Virus record (IMG/VR): IMGVR_UViG_3300025889_000128 | Coordinates: 1 to 59,501 of that record | DNA: 59,501 nucleotides | Origin: a virus | Direction: 5' to 3' (one strand) | Shown: piece after piece, positions 17,062 through 24,752 of the stretch | How positions within the stretch are numbered: position 1 is the stretch's first letter | How the letters are laid out: each line of letters starts with the position of its first letter | Made by a program: the position numbers and the translations under genes | Notes under the pieces: model-generated | The model's input: only the letters and a program-made list of their open reading frames with translations | What the model was told of the DNA's origin: nothing | Database searches by the model: none

Positions 17062-17393
17062 AGTCTTCTATTCACTTCCTTATTTACAATGTTTCCAATC
17101 TGAACATGTCTTTGTTGTACCTTTCTGAAATCATCAGATGATAAACTTGGAATACATTCTTTCCATCTCTCCAATGATGCTAAAAACAATGGTAGTTTTG
17201 CATCAACACTCTCATCACTAAACTCTGTTAACTTTGCATTAATACCTACATGTCTATCAAGATATTCATGTACTGCCAAAGCCAAAAAATGGCTAAATGA
17301 TATGTCATTTGGTCTTATCCTATCAAATTTCTCAAAAATATCCTTGACAGAATCACCAACAGATATTGTTACTGTTTTAGAATTAAACTTCAT
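17058..17393 (-). CDS. RHH-like small protein upstream of MCM
   Basis: 111 residues. SKTVTISVGDSVKDIFEKF and the following DISFSHFLALAVHEYLDRH look like a ribbon-helix-helix strand and helices. It overlaps mcm by 4 nt. GTTTATTAAC on this strand is 26 bp before the start, so this is the first gene of the RHH-mcm-radA operon. A likely autoregulator or origin-binding accessory protein. Confidence 0.6.
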   Translation of the reverse strand: MKFNSKTVTISVGDSVKDIFEKFDRIRPNDISFSHFLALAVHEYLDRHVGINAKLTEFSDESVDAKLPLFLASLERWKECIPSLSSDDFRKVQQRHVQIGNIVNKEVNRRL

Positions 17394-17425
17394 AGAAAGT
17401 AAATAGTTAATTAAGTTAATAAACG

Positions 17426-17728
17426 TTATGTGGATTCATCAACAAGCTTTATTAATCTTTTGAGATTTTCTGGTTTAAACTTCTTTAACATCTCAACTGA
17501 TTGATGATGTTTCTTACATAATAATGCAAACCTATTTGGATCTCTTTTTATTACAGGTAATACATATTCATTATAAGCATAAGAATCTTTAAAATCTGAA
17601 TATATTTTATCGCTATTTAAATACCTTTTGTGATGAAATACAAACCATTTACCAAATTTTTTACCACATACATAGCATTTACCATCAAACTGTGGCATAA
17701 ATGCTACCTCTCTCTTCATCTTATCCAT
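17426..17728 (-). CDS. HNH-type nuclease-like protein
   Basis: About 100 residues from ATG 17728. AGTATAAAAC on this strand is centred 26 bp upstream of this ATG, so the GTG five codons earlier is less likely. CYVCGKKFGKW, then FHHKRY and LLCKKHHQ, form the zinc-bound beta-beta-alpha metal fold. A nick or double-strand cut is expected from the family. Small HNH proteins often assist phage packaging or spread as homing nucleases. Confidence 0.75.
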   Translation of the reverse strand: MDKMKREVAFMPQFDGKCYVCGKKFGKWFVFHHKRYLNSDKIYSDFKDSYAYNEYVLPVIKRDPNRFALLCKKHHQSVEMLKKFKPENLKRLIKLVDEST

Positions 17729-17794
17729 TATTTCTTTTTTCACAACAGTTTTATACTAGTACATTTAATAAATTTTAATTAAAAAAACTTTAAA

Positions 17795-18214
17795 TTGTAC
17801 GATTTCGTAGATACAAATGTGGCAGAGATAATAGGTCAAGGTGAACGTGCAACACTACAAATACTTAAAGATATTTATGGTGATAGTGCAGAATATTTTA
17901 CACAATTTAAATTTAAAGACCTATTAAAAGGAGATTGGATTGATACTGTAACCGAAAGGCAAGAAAAAGAAACATTAGATATAGTAGTTAAAACACCTAA
18001 AAAGACTATGGTATTTAGGGTTCAAGATAAACATCACACTGGTAGAATAACAGAAGCAAGAGATACAGTTCAACGTAAGACTTTGGAATGGAATGATTGT
18101 ATTGTAGTTGATTTATGGTTTCACGATTGTCCCGAATTATGGAAAGATGAAGTAAATGATGCAAGTAAGCAAGAGATAATTACTATACTAAAATCTCAGG
18201 GTATTTACCCATAA
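17795..18214 (+). CDS. Possible PD-(D/E)XK nuclease-like protein
   Basis: 139 residues starting at TTG; TTTAATAAAT lies about 26 bp upstream and no ATG is available. ETLDIVVKTPKKTMVFRVQDKHHTGR resembles the D...(Q/E)xK core of restriction-like nucleases (shown here in part: LDIVV then VQDKHH). The family call is uncertain because the canonical (D/E)xK is not exact. Divergent from the HNH gene. Confidence 0.45.
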   Translation: MYDFVDTNVAEIIGQGERATLQILKDIYGDSAEYFTQFKFKDLLKGDWIDTVTERQEKETLDIVVKTPKKTMVFRVQDKHHTGRITEARDTVQRKTLEWNDCIVVDLWFHDCPELWKDEVNDASKQEIITILKSQGIYP

Positions 18215-18468
18215 AAGTGTGCTTTTTTCTCTGTGGTTTCTAAGTTAGGACTAGAAATACCGTTCTTACCTATCTCATTATAGACAAAGTGTTTTTCTTG
18301 TCTAAGTTTTTCACCTAACATCATTAAAACTATATCCATTTCAATAAAATTTGCTTTCTTTTCGTGAAATGCCTTATCCATTAACTCATCAATAGCATCA
18401 AATAATTCTTCAACAATTTCCCAATTTGGGGGTGGTACTTTTTCTACTTCTTCTGACATGTTATTCAT
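18205..18468 (-). CDS. Hypothetical helical protein
   Basis: 87 residues, acidic, mostly two helices (IVEELFDAIDELMDKAFHE, IEMDIVLMMLGEKLRQE). No motif was recognised. It overlaps the preceding convergent gene by 10 nt and sits just downstream of a membrane protein on the same strand. Confidence 0.55.
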   Translation of the reverse strand: MNNMSEEVEKVPPPNWEIVEELFDAIDELMDKAFHEKKANFIEMDIVLMMLGEKLRQEKHFVYNEIGKNGISSPNLETTEKKAHFYG

Positions 18469-18479
18469 CTAATATGTAT

Positions 18480-18722
18480 CTATTTAAACTTGTGCCTTAA
18501 TTTTGAAATAATTCCAAGAGTTATGGCAGTAATTGGTATTAATTCTATTAAATCTATTCCATATAGAAAGAAATCTAACACTGGATTCTTGTGAGTAATT
18601 ATGCCTAGTTGTAAATAGGCATCGCCAGCCCATACAAAATGAGGTATCTGTAAATATAATATTATAGCAGTAACAAGCATTGATTCTGTTATATGTCTTT
18701 CATACCAATCAAAGAAACCCAT
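18480..18722 (-). CDS. Small membrane protein with two to three TM helices
   Basis: 80 residues with hydrophobic spans at about residues 14-32 (MLVTAIILYLQIPHFVWAG) and 57-73 (LIELIPITAITLGII), and a basic C-terminus. Possible holin, exclusion or membrane-remodelling protein; nothing in the sequence decides. It is the leading gene of a short reverse pair. Confidence 0.6.
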   Translation of the reverse strand: MGFFDWYERHITESMLVTAIILYLQIPHFVWAGDAYLQLGIITHKNPVLDFFLYGIDLIELIPITAITLGIISKLRHKFK

Positions 18723-18766
18723 AATATATCAGTAAATTTATAACATAAATACGTTATGTAAGATTT

Positions 18767-19000
18767 ATGGTAACGGTAGACTTTAGAGCATTTGGAAAGG
18801 GTGAAGCAGGTATATACTATGGCTCTAGTGAAAGAATACTTGTATATTTAAACAACCATGAATCATTAACAGATATACTTAAAACTATACAACATGAATT
18901 AATTCATCATTGTATTGCAAAATGCGATGAAGATATGGACGAAGACCAAGAAGAAAAAACAATTTATTTTATGTCTTGGGCTGAAGAATTTTTAATTTGA
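18767..19000 (+). CDS. Small zincin-like HExxH protein
   Basis: 77 residues with IQHELIHHCIAK, an HExxH zinc-hydrolase motif on a helix, followed by acidic stretches and a C-terminal helix. It is too small for a classical protease, but compact zincins of this size occur in archaea. TATA ATTTATAACA is 26 bp before the ATG. Convergent overlap of 9 nt with the cyclotransferase-like gene. Confidence 0.6.
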   Translation: MVTVDFRAFGKGEAGIYYGSSERILVYLNNHESLTDILKTIQHELIHHCIAKCDEDMDEDQEEKTIYFMSWAEEFLI

Positions 19001-19285
19001 TTGTACATATACCAGTGCATTTGTACCACTTTCTAGTTGAACTTCTATCTTTTTATAATAATCTGTTTCGTATCTATCCAATATTTTTATCTCTTCTTCT
19101 GTAACATCTAAAGTCATACCATCGACATGATCTTCTTTACTTTCTATTATGTTTGGATATGGTAATATATCATGTATTGTTAGTTTGTAACCAAGTAATC
19201 TATCTCTAGTTGAGTTTGGAAATCTATCAAGTAACCTGTACCTTAATTCAGGTATTATTAATGAACCATATACAAATATTATCAT
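18992..19285 (-). CDS. Gamma-glutamylcyclotransferase-like (GGCT/AIG2 fold) protein
   Basis: 97 residues with the N-terminal VYGSL loop (residues 5-9), a VDGMTLDV strand and LDRYETDYY with the expected catalytic Glu (E73). The fold releases 5-oxoproline from gamma-glutamyl amines. GGCT-fold proteins often accompany amidoligases and class II amidotransferases; both are encoded at 25680-27673. It overlaps the next gene by 4 nt. Confidence 0.8.
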   Translation of the reverse strand: MIIFVYGSLIIPELRYRLLDRFPNSTRDRLLGYKLTIHDILPYPNIIESKEDHVDGMTLDVTEEEIKILDRYETDYYKKIEVQLESGTNALVYVQSN

Positions 19286-19461
19286 GCTTTATACACCATA
19301 AATTTCGCCCTTACTAATCCATTACAACACTTACATCTAAGTCTTTTGTATTTTTTTTCTTTAAACATGTTTATTTCTCCTACTTTACGTCCACAATCTT
19401 GACAATAATGGTATTTGTCATGTGGTTTTTTTTCAAAAAAATCACAGATTCCTTTGCACAT
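19282..19461 (-). CDS. Thaumarchaeal-type double zinc ribbon
   Basis: 59 residues from ATG 19461, chosen because CATATAAG on this strand is 26 bp upstream. CKGIC, then YCQDCG, then RCKCC followed by Arg/Lys. It is a paralogue of the proteins at 32505 and 39531 and of a family that is abundant in Thaumarchaeota genomes. The function is unknown, presumably nucleic-acid binding. Confidence 0.65.
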   Translation of the reverse strand: MCKGICDFFEKKPHDKYHYCQDCGRKVGEINMFKEKKYKRLRCKCCNGLVRAKFMVYKA

Positions 19462-19488
19462 CGCGTACAACTCGTACCACGTTGTAAC

Positions 19489-19743
19489 TTATATGTTATC
19501 GTAATCTGCTAATTCTTTATATACCCCTATACTAAGTAACACTTCATCAATTAATTCCTGTGATAAATCTATGATTTCTTGCGTAGTCATGTTATGACAT
19601 CTAGCATTTACCATGTGTTCAAGTATTTCCCTAGATTGTTTTGGAGTATGCTTACCCATAATTGTTAACATACCCAATGCAGTTTTATGTATGAGAAATT
19701 TTTCCCTCTCGCTTAGAGTCAAAACCAATTTTCCCCTAAACAT
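19489..19743 (-). CDS. Hypothetical helical protein
   Basis: 84 residues, all helical by composition (SEREKFLIHKTALGMLTIMG, TTQEIIDLSQELIDEVLLSI). No family was recognised. It overlaps the preceding gene by 25 nt, in the operon downstream of the VWA/AAA+ pair. Confidence 0.6.
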   Translation of the reverse strand: MFRGKLVLTLSEREKFLIHKTALGMLTIMGKHTPKQSREILEHMVNARCHNMTTQEIIDLSQELIDEVLLSIGVYKELADYDNI

Positions 19744-19988
19744 TCAATACATGTTTTGCCCTTATCTATTTCTTTTTGACCTAGATATTTGCCACACTTA
19801 TCACACTTTACATATACAGGGTTTTCTTTCGTGCTATTCTCGCGTACAATTTCTACTGCTCTTAGATACTTTTTTAGAGAATTTTCATCTCTATCATCAA
19901 AGTCGTTTGGTTTGGAAACTGACATTGGACTCCATATTTTTTCTTCAATATGTATAATTTTTTTGATTAATTTCTCTCTATCATTCAT
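19719..19988 (-). CDS. Zinc-ribbon protein downstream of the VWA gene
   Basis: 89 residues: an N-terminal charged helix, then VKCDKCGKYLG...CIECLG, a four-Cys ribbon. It overlaps the VWA gene end by 4 nt (ATGA). It may be an adaptor for the MoxR/VWA complex, by position only. Confidence 0.65.
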   Translation of the reverse strand: MNDREKLIKKIIHIEEKIWSPMSVSKPNDFDDRDENSLKKYLRAVEIVRENSTKENPVYVKCDKCGKYLGQKEIDKGKTCIECLGENWF

Positions 19989-21670
19989 TTCATTGACCTT
20001 ATAATCATCTGTTTGAAGTCTTTAATAACTCTTTCTGTAACACCTGTAAAGTTGGATACTTGTATGAATCTTTTCTTTCCAAATATTTCTTCCATAGTTT
20101 GTCTTGGAGTAGTATTATCTCTACTGTTCTTTAACAATATACATGTGATGTTATTTGTTTTTCTTCTTGCCTTTTGTAATGACTTCTTACACATTCTTAT
20201 CATCTGTGCATCACCTAGCATATACTTTCTACTTCGATATTCTGGTCTACCATCAGTAATCATTATCAAAAGTTTTCTATGTCCTTTCATCTTGTCTAAT
20301 TGTAATGCAGAATATTCAAGTGCTAAATGTGTAGGTGTAAGACCATATCCATTATACATATTTATCATATTTGTATCCTTGATATTTCTTATATCTGTAA
20401 TTCCAACATCACCCATAGCATTTGACGACCATACATTTACTTGTATATCAATACCTCTTACATTCTCAACTGACTTCATCATTGTATAAGCCAAGTTTCT
20501 TGCCTTAGTCATATTATCATCATAATACATTGAACCAGATCCATCAATAGATAGAACAACTGATACACCATTATCTGTTCTTTGTTTGTTCATAACTTTC
20601 GTTACGTCCTTACCTGTTATCTTGTTTTCAATGTATGATTCAATATTAACATCTTCACCATCATAGTCAATACTATCCGTCTTTGCTTCTTGTAAAGTTC
20701 TAAGGAATTTTTTTATATTTTTTCCTAATCTTTCATCATATTCAGGCTTTACTGTCGGTCTAAGGATTAGTTTATACTTTCTATTTAATTGAGGTTGTTG
20801 TGTGTTTGTCTTATCTGCGATAATAATAGATATTTGTTCCATGTCTTCTTCAAATTCTACTTTATCATCAGCAACTAATTTTTCTAATGTTTCAATATCA
20901 GTTTTTCCATCATTAGTTTTTTCCTGTGCAGTATCCTCAAAAATCATTTCATAAGTTAACACCTTACCATCTTTACTTATCTGTGGTCTTGTTGTTTCCT
21001 TACTATAATCTTGAAAGGTTGATCTGTTAGGTTGTTCTATGTTTGGCATGTATGCATGTCTTGTTGTGTAATCATCATACCATTCATCAAGTAATGGTTT
21101 TATCTTACAAAGTAATTTATATGCACCCATTCTACCTGTTCCCTCAACCACTTTCAATACATTCTGAAATGTTTCTTTTCTTTTACTAGTAACTAACTCA
21201 TCTCTGTAAAATCTTATTGCTAGTAATTCAGAAACAGGATCACCGTTAGAACAATCTGTCATATCAGTACCCAATTTTTTTCTAGTCTTCAGAAATCTAT
21301 CTTTGTTGGCTTTCCATAGATTCATTATAAAGTATTCAATTCGTTGATCTTCTATGATATTAAATGCATACCAATACATATTGAATCTATCTTTACTACC
21401 TTTAGACCATTGAGTTAATCTTCCCTTTGCTTCTAATATAGGTGACTTGCCTAACAAATGTCCACACTCATGTGACAATGCTGTTATTCTTTGTATGTGT
21501 TTTCTAGCAGGGCTAGATATGTTCATTCTATATTTGGTCTCACGCCATTGAACATAGTTTTCATCATTGAAGTTTGTGAGTTCGATTTTTTTTCCTATTA
21601 TATGCTCTACAATATCGGTTACTTGTCTAAAGTATTCGTTATCAGAGAGTATATCTCTGTCTCTTGCCAT
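19985..21670 (-). CDS. VWA-domain protein with HExxH motif (CobT-like partner)
   Basis: 561 residues. The C-terminal VWA domain has the MIDAS motifs DGSGS (376-380), a Thr near 445 and TDG (472-474). The N-terminal region contains ALSHECGHLLGK (HExxH at 67-71), unusual beside a VWA domain. The middle is acidic and low complexity, as in CobT. It overlaps the AAA+ gene by 1 nt, so the two form a MoxR/CobS-VWA pair, a class of remodelling chaperone often mislabelled cobaltochelatase in phages. No cobalamin genes are present. Confidence 0.85.
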   Translation of the reverse strand: MARDRDILSDNEYFRQVTDIVEHIIGKKIELTNFNDENYVQWRETKYRMNISSPARKHIQRITALSHECGHLLGKSPILEAKGRLTQWSKGSKDRFNMYWYAFNIIEDQRIEYFIMNLWKANKDRFLKTRKKLGTDMTDCSNGDPVSELLAIRFYRDELVTSKRKETFQNVLKVVEGTGRMGAYKLLCKIKPLLDEWYDDYTTRHAYMPNIEQPNRSTFQDYSKETTRPQISKDGKVLTYEMIFEDTAQEKTNDGKTDIETLEKLVADDKVEFEEDMEQISIIIADKTNTQQPQLNRKYKLILRPTVKPEYDERLGKNIKKFLRTLQEAKTDSIDYDGEDVNIESYIENKITGKDVTKVMNKQRTDNGVSVVLSIDGSGSMYYDDNMTKARNLAYTMMKSVENVRGIDIQVNVWSSNAMGDVGITDIRNIKDTNMINMYNGYGLTPTHLALEYSALQLDKMKGHRKLLIMITDGRPEYRSRKYMLGDAQMIRMCKKSLQKARRKTNNITCILLKNSRDNTTPRQTMEEIFGKKRFIQVSNFTGVTERVIKDFKQMIIRSMK

Positions 21671-22569
21671 TATACAGTTACACCAAATATCTCATGGATT
21701 CTGGTCTTAATAAGTTCTCGCTCTTCTATCTCTGAAAACTTTGTTACAATGACTTGTTTCAAAGTATTCTTCAATGAACTTATGTCACTTAAATGATTAG
21801 ATAACAATCTGTAATAATCACAGAATTGATCTATGTCTCTAGGTGATAAGACATAATCCACATCACCTTTCATTCTTAGTGCATGTATTTCAGTAGCCAA
21901 TGTAAGAAGTTCTTTCTTGGTATCATCTGGAATATCTGTCCAATTAGTGATTCTTTCTAAATCACTTTCTTTTGGATATTCAATGATGTCACCAATCATT
22001 CTACTTCTCAAGTCTTCTGTCAATGAGTTAACACCTGCGTATGTTACAGGGTTCATAGTTCCCACTATGATTAACCTACAACCTTGATTTAGTTTGTATG
22101 TTTTTCCATTTGCAATAACAGAACGTCTCTTATCGAATGGTCTATTGAATAGTTTCATTACTTCATGTTGAGTAGAGTTTAACTCATCAAGATATAGACA
22201 ACATGTTTTGTAGTGATTTGCAACTTCATAGGCTATTGGTAATACACCTAACTCAAAGAATGAACCACTCTCGTTAATCTGTATCCTACCAAGTAAGTCA
22301 TTTCTAGTAGTATTCATACTACATGAAAACTCTACTAATGGAATACCTAATTGTCTACATACAGTATGTACCATCAAAGTTTTACCTGTTCCTTTGTCAC
22401 CCTCTAACAAGTATGGAGTGTTACCAAATTTCATGTTAAGTTCTAGTAACATCATCTCGTCTTTGATAGGAATATATGTACCCCAATCATCTTGTATGGC
22501 AGGATTATACTGTTCCATATCAACATAGGCAGTTGGAATTTTAATTATGTTACTTTCTTTCTTGGTCAT
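21670..22569 (-). CDS. MoxR/CobS-type AAA+ ATPase
   Basis: 299 residues: Walker A GDKGTGKT (57-64), Walker B CLYLDELN (124-131), sensor 1 GTMNP (170-174), arginine finger region LRSR (187-190). It would use ATP to load or remodel a target together with the VWA protein encoded immediately downstream. Homologous pairs occur in many tailed phages, and the target is generally unknown. The start overlaps the preceding microprotein stop (ATGA). Confidence 0.92.
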   Translation of the reverse strand: MTKKESNIIKIPTAYVDMEQYNPAIQDDWGTYIPIKDEMMLLELNMKFGNTPYLLEGDKGTGKTLMVHTVCRQLGIPLVEFSCSMNTTRNDLLGRIQINESGSFFELGVLPIAYEVANHYKTCCLYLDELNSTQHEVMKLFNRPFDKRRSVIANGKTYKLNQGCRLIIVGTMNPVTYAGVNSLTEDLRSRMIGDIIEYPKESDLERITNWTDIPDDTKKELLTLATEIHALRMKGDVDYVLSPRDIDQFCDYYRLLSNHLSDISSLKNTLKQVIVTKFSEIEERELIKTRIHEIFGVTV

Positions 22570-22736
22570 AGGTTTCTCTCCTCGAAATGTCTTTTGTGTT
22601 TTTCACATACATGTACGTTATGTTCTTGCAAACCTTTACTTACTACGTCAATCACACATTTAAACGTTGATACTGCTTCATTGGTACATTGGTCATTTTG
22701 TCCTAACATTATATTGCATCTTTTTATTTTGTCCAC
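22566..22736 (-). CDS. Cys/His microprotein
   Basis: About 56 residues from GTG 22736, one base after the previous stop; ATG 22709 is the alternative. Cysteines at KRCN, DQC and FKC, then VCEKHKRH, suggest a metal site. It ends in an ATGA overlap with the AAA+ gene, so translation is coupled. The function is unknown. Confidence 0.5.
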   Translation of the reverse strand: MDKIKRCNIMLGQNDQCTNEAVSTFKCVIDVVSKGLQEHNVHVCEKHKRHFEERNL

Positions 22737-22737
22737 T

Positions 22738-22911
22738 CTAATCACACTCCCATTTTACTATGCCTTGTGTGGTATTTCTTTTCTGTTGTCTTGCTGTGCT
22801 GTGCCATTCCTCATGTCTTTTCTTAGATATGAGAATCAATGCATCACCCTCATTAAAGATCATTCCACATAGATTACATTTAACCAAGTTGATTATCTCT
22901 CCATTCATCAT
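22738..22911 (-). CDS. Small zinc-finger protein
   Basis: About 57 residues from ATG 22911. VKCNLCG and KKRHEEWHS form a C2H2-like pattern. Upstream GTG and ATG codons extend the frame to 22944 but would overlap the next gene further. It is part of the leftward microprotein chain feeding into the AAA+/VWA genes. Confidence 0.6.
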   Translation of the reverse strand: MMNGEIINLVKCNLCGMIFNEGDALILISKKRHEEWHSTARQQKRNTTQGIVKWECD

Positions 22912-23041
22912 AGGCTTGATCTTCATCTGGATAACAACACTCACATACTACTGTCTTTATACCATCAGAAGAGTATCTCCATTGTATATCGTAAGTGCCT
23001 TCACCATCACAGATAGGACAATCGGGGATTGGTTTAGTCAT
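22880..23041 (-). CDS. 53-residue zinc-binding microprotein
   Basis: DCPICDGEG and CECCYPDE give a rubredoxin/DnaJ-type cysteine arrangement. It overlaps the preceding gene by 8 nt and the following one by about 30 nt. The function is unknown. Confidence 0.55.
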   Translation of the reverse strand: MTKPIPDCPICDGEGTYDIQWRYSSDGIKTVVCECCYPDEDQAYDEWRDNQLG

Positions 23042-23324
23042 AGCTTTCCCACAACTCCTTTGCTATTCTAGGATGAGCTTTTGCGAACCATCTCTTATAC
23101 TCTCCGTCATTATCTTCAGATTCGTCAGGGTGATCATACCAATAAAGTTCTAATCTAGGTCTTAAATGAAATAACTCATAGTCATTCCACTTTGGATCAT
23201 CTCCCCATTCAACCTCACAAGTATGACACAATTTATATCCACTATAATTTAGTGAACCGTCTTTGTTTAAGTATTGTTTATGTATTTTTTCCCAATACTT
23301 TATTGCTTCTACTTCTTTATCCAT
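23034..23324 (-). CDS. Hypothetical protein with CHTC
   Basis: 96 residues, rich in Trp, Tyr and acidic residues. Only one Cys pair (LCHTCEVEW) is visible. Both ends overlap neighbours (TAATG upstream). No family was recognised. Confidence 0.55.
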   Translation of the reverse strand: MDKEVEAIKYWEKIHKQYLNKDGSLNYSGYKLCHTCEVEWGDDPKWNDYELFHLRPRLELYWYDHPDESEDNDGEYKRWFAKAHPRIAKELWESYD

Positions 23325-23449
23325 TATAATCCTAGCTCCTTTAATTGTTTATCAATGATTGGCTTCTCATCATCAGGTAATGAATCCCAATACTCCATAA
23401 GTATATCATAGGCTTGTTTGTATCGAGCTTCAGATTTTTCTTTACTCAT
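23324..23449 (-). CDS. 41-residue helical microprotein
   Basis: It starts on the last base of the previous stop (TAATG) and ends the same way. One or two short helices (RYKQAYDILMEYWDSL). Supported by coupling on both sides; the function is unknown. Confidence 0.5.
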   Translation of the reverse strand: MSKEKSEARYKQAYDILMEYWDSLPDDEKPIIDKQLKELGL

Positions 23450-23664
23450 TAGACATACACCTCTAATACTGTGGTAGCACCACATGCTTTGGATTCCCCT
23501 ACGGAATTATTGAATGACATCTTTATGTCACAATCAACAAACTCAAACTTATCAGTAGAGTATGTTATACCATGTAACAAGTCTTGAACCATTAATGGCT
23601 TACCTGTTTTCTTCAATGTCTTCTTATACCATAGACGGTATCTTAATCTTTTTTCCATTACCAT
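23449..23664 (-). CDS. Hypothetical protein
   Basis: About 71 residues from ATG 23664, which overlaps the preceding stop (TGATG). A basic N-terminus (EKRLRYRLWYKKTLKK) is followed by short strands. No motif was recognised. Confidence 0.5.
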   Translation of the reverse strand: MVMEKRLRYRLWYKKTLKKTGKPLMVQDLLHGITYSTDKFEFVDCDIKMSFNNSVGESKACGATTVLEVYV

Positions 23665-23816
23665 CAATACATTTCACTCCATCTATAATCTTCATACTCT
23701 TTATCACGAATTGTTTCGTGCTCGTATGAATAATCATTTGCGTAATCATCTAACCAATCTTTAAAAAATCTGGTTATGAAATGATTCCAAATCAAACCCA
23801 TGACTAAACGTTTCAT
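23664..23816 (-). CDS. 50-residue hypothetical protein, first gene of a leftward operon
   Basis: Aromatic- and acid-rich. Its TATA box (23838-23844) is about 25 bp before the ATG and carries the shared AATTAATCAAA element. All following leftward genes to about 19489 overlap or nearly touch, so this promoter probably drives the AAA+/VWA operon. Confidence 0.55.
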   Translation of the reverse strand: MKRLVMGLIWNHFITRFFKDWLDDYANDYSYEHETIRDKEYEDYRWSEMY

Positions 23817-23837
23817 AATTGTAATACGTTGAACTTG

Positions 23838-23862
23838 TATATAAGTCGATCTTTGATTAATT
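23838..23862 (-). promoter_or_regulatory. Regulon promoter 1: AATTAATCAAA-N7-TTATATA
   Basis: On the reverse strand, AATTAATCAAA (23862-23852) is followed by 7 bp and the TATA box (23844-23838), then the start at 23816. First of ten promoters with this exact spacing. Confidence 0.8.
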
Positions 23863-24014
23863 CAGATTAATTCCGTAAGTTTCAGATTTAATCTGTAAGT
23901 TTCAGAAAAGAAAATAAATACAGTAGGTAGGCGTGCCTGTTCTTCAATGAGCCACAAGCCCATTCTGAAAACGCCTCGTTCGTAAGTTATGTATCTCTGT
24001 CTTTTTTTTTTTGA

Positions 24015-24100
24015 ACTTGAGCATGTAGTAATCGTACATGAATTACCTCAAGTCCTCTCTCGTCAATTCGAGCACATTGAGATCCTACTGTATTACAGTA
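24015..24100. ncRNA. Candidate structured RNA or DNA element
   Basis: ACTTGAG (24015-24021) pairs perfectly with CTCAAGT (24047-24053). Inside it CATGTA pairs with TACATG around a 7-nt loop. A second hairpin, TACTGTA-T-TACAGTA, lies at 24086-24100. T-rich tracts follow on the plus strand from 24136 and could terminate a transcript. Neither strand nor expression is known. Confidence 0.35.
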
Positions 24101-24170
24101 ATACTATTACTCTCTTATAGTATTTAAAGGTATATTTGATTTTTTTATTTTATTTTTTTTATTTTTTTTA

Positions 24171-24233
24171 CTCGCGTACAAGTTACATTATGTCGTGTAC
24201 GACTCCATAACCGAACTGTTTATATACCCTTAC
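24171..24233 (+). repeat. CTCGCGTACAA box plus dispersed TATA element, copy 1
   Basis: CTCGCGTACAA at 24171-24181, a related TCGTGTACGA at 24193-24202, then exactly 10 bp, then the 21-bp element (GAACTGTTTATATA-CCCTTAC) at 24213-24233. An A-run and the end of the next reverse gene follow. Confidence 0.75.
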
Positions 24234-24255
24234 ATTCACAGGGCTCACAAAAAAA

Positions 24256-24732
24256 TTACTTGAACCAATCGGGTGCTGACCGATTAGTCCATTTGGCAAA
24301 GCCATGTTTCTCATGGATATAGTATTGTCTATAAGCCTCATGTGGATCATCACACTTATACTTATCAGGCATAGCCATAACAAACTTTGTCATTGGTGTA
24401 AGTGGAATGTTAGGATAAGGTAATGATGCAATAATATCCCATGACTTATGATTGACTTGTCTATTGTATCTAAACTTATACTCTTCATTCAATGCACTAG
24501 CATGTCTAACTAACCATAAATAATTAGACATGGACATGCCTGTCCATAGTGTGCATGGGTGATTAGCATGTGTCATTTTATAGGGTATGTCATACTTGAC
24601 ATTTCTATTAGGATATTTGTGATGGACGGTACAAATAATTTGTGCTGACTCTAGTATCATTTTGACAACATGCTTGTCACACATTTGTAAAGCCGAACCT
24701 TTTGGGCTTGGTGATAATGCGAATATGTTCAT
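24256..24732 (-). CDS. Conserved phage protein, pyrimidine-dimer-glycosylase-like family
   Basis: About 158 residues from ATG 24732, where CTTAAATAG on this strand is 26 bp upstream; a coupled GTG at 24753 is the alternative. Typical blocks: MNIFALSPSP, CDKHVVKMILESAQI, THANHPCTLWTG, PHEAYRQYYIHEKHGFAKWTNR. Proteins with this pattern are common in tailed phages and have been grouped with Pyr_excise-like domains, but the biochemical role is unproven. Confidence 0.7.
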   Translation of the reverse strand: MNIFALSPSPKGSALQMCDKHVVKMILESAQIICTVHHKYPNRNVKYDIPYKMTHANHPCTLWTGMSMSNYLWLVRHASALNEEYKFRYNRQVNHKSWDIIASLPYPNIPLTPMTKFVMAMPDKYKCDDPHEAYRQYYIHEKHGFAKWTNRSAPDWFK

Positions 24733-24752
24733 AACAATAAAACACACTCGCA

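Larger units (their letters stand above)
23817..24255. other. 439-bp noncoding region with stem-loops and T-tracts
   Basis: No convincing ORF. Contents in order: regulon promoter 1; paired GTAAGTTTCAG direct repeats (about 23876-23905); AGGCGT...ACGCCT (23929/23971); an 11-T run (24002-24012); strong inverted repeats at 24015-24053 and 24086-24100; long T-rich tracts (24136-24170); then a CTCGCGTACAA box and one copy of the dispersed TATA element. Confidence 0.6.

Noticed and set aside
19511-19532. Another copy of the dispersed TATA element (TTCTTTATATACCCCTATAC)
   Set aside because: It lies inside a coding region and lacks the CTCGCGTACAA neighbour and the conserved AACT start; probably chance similarity.
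20013-20489. 158-codon forward frame inside the VWA gene
   Set aside because: Antisense shadow of the VWA coding sequence; hydrophobic composition reflects the complementary codons.
19985-22569. Cobaltochelatase CobS/CobT for cobalamin synthesis
   Set aside because: No CobN-like large subunit and no other corrin genes; viral MoxR/VWA pairs are better read as remodelling chaperones.
24183-24383. 66-codon reverse frame at the end of the accessory region
   Set aside because: It overlaps the well-supported conserved phage gene at 24256-24732 in another frame and runs through the repeat elements.
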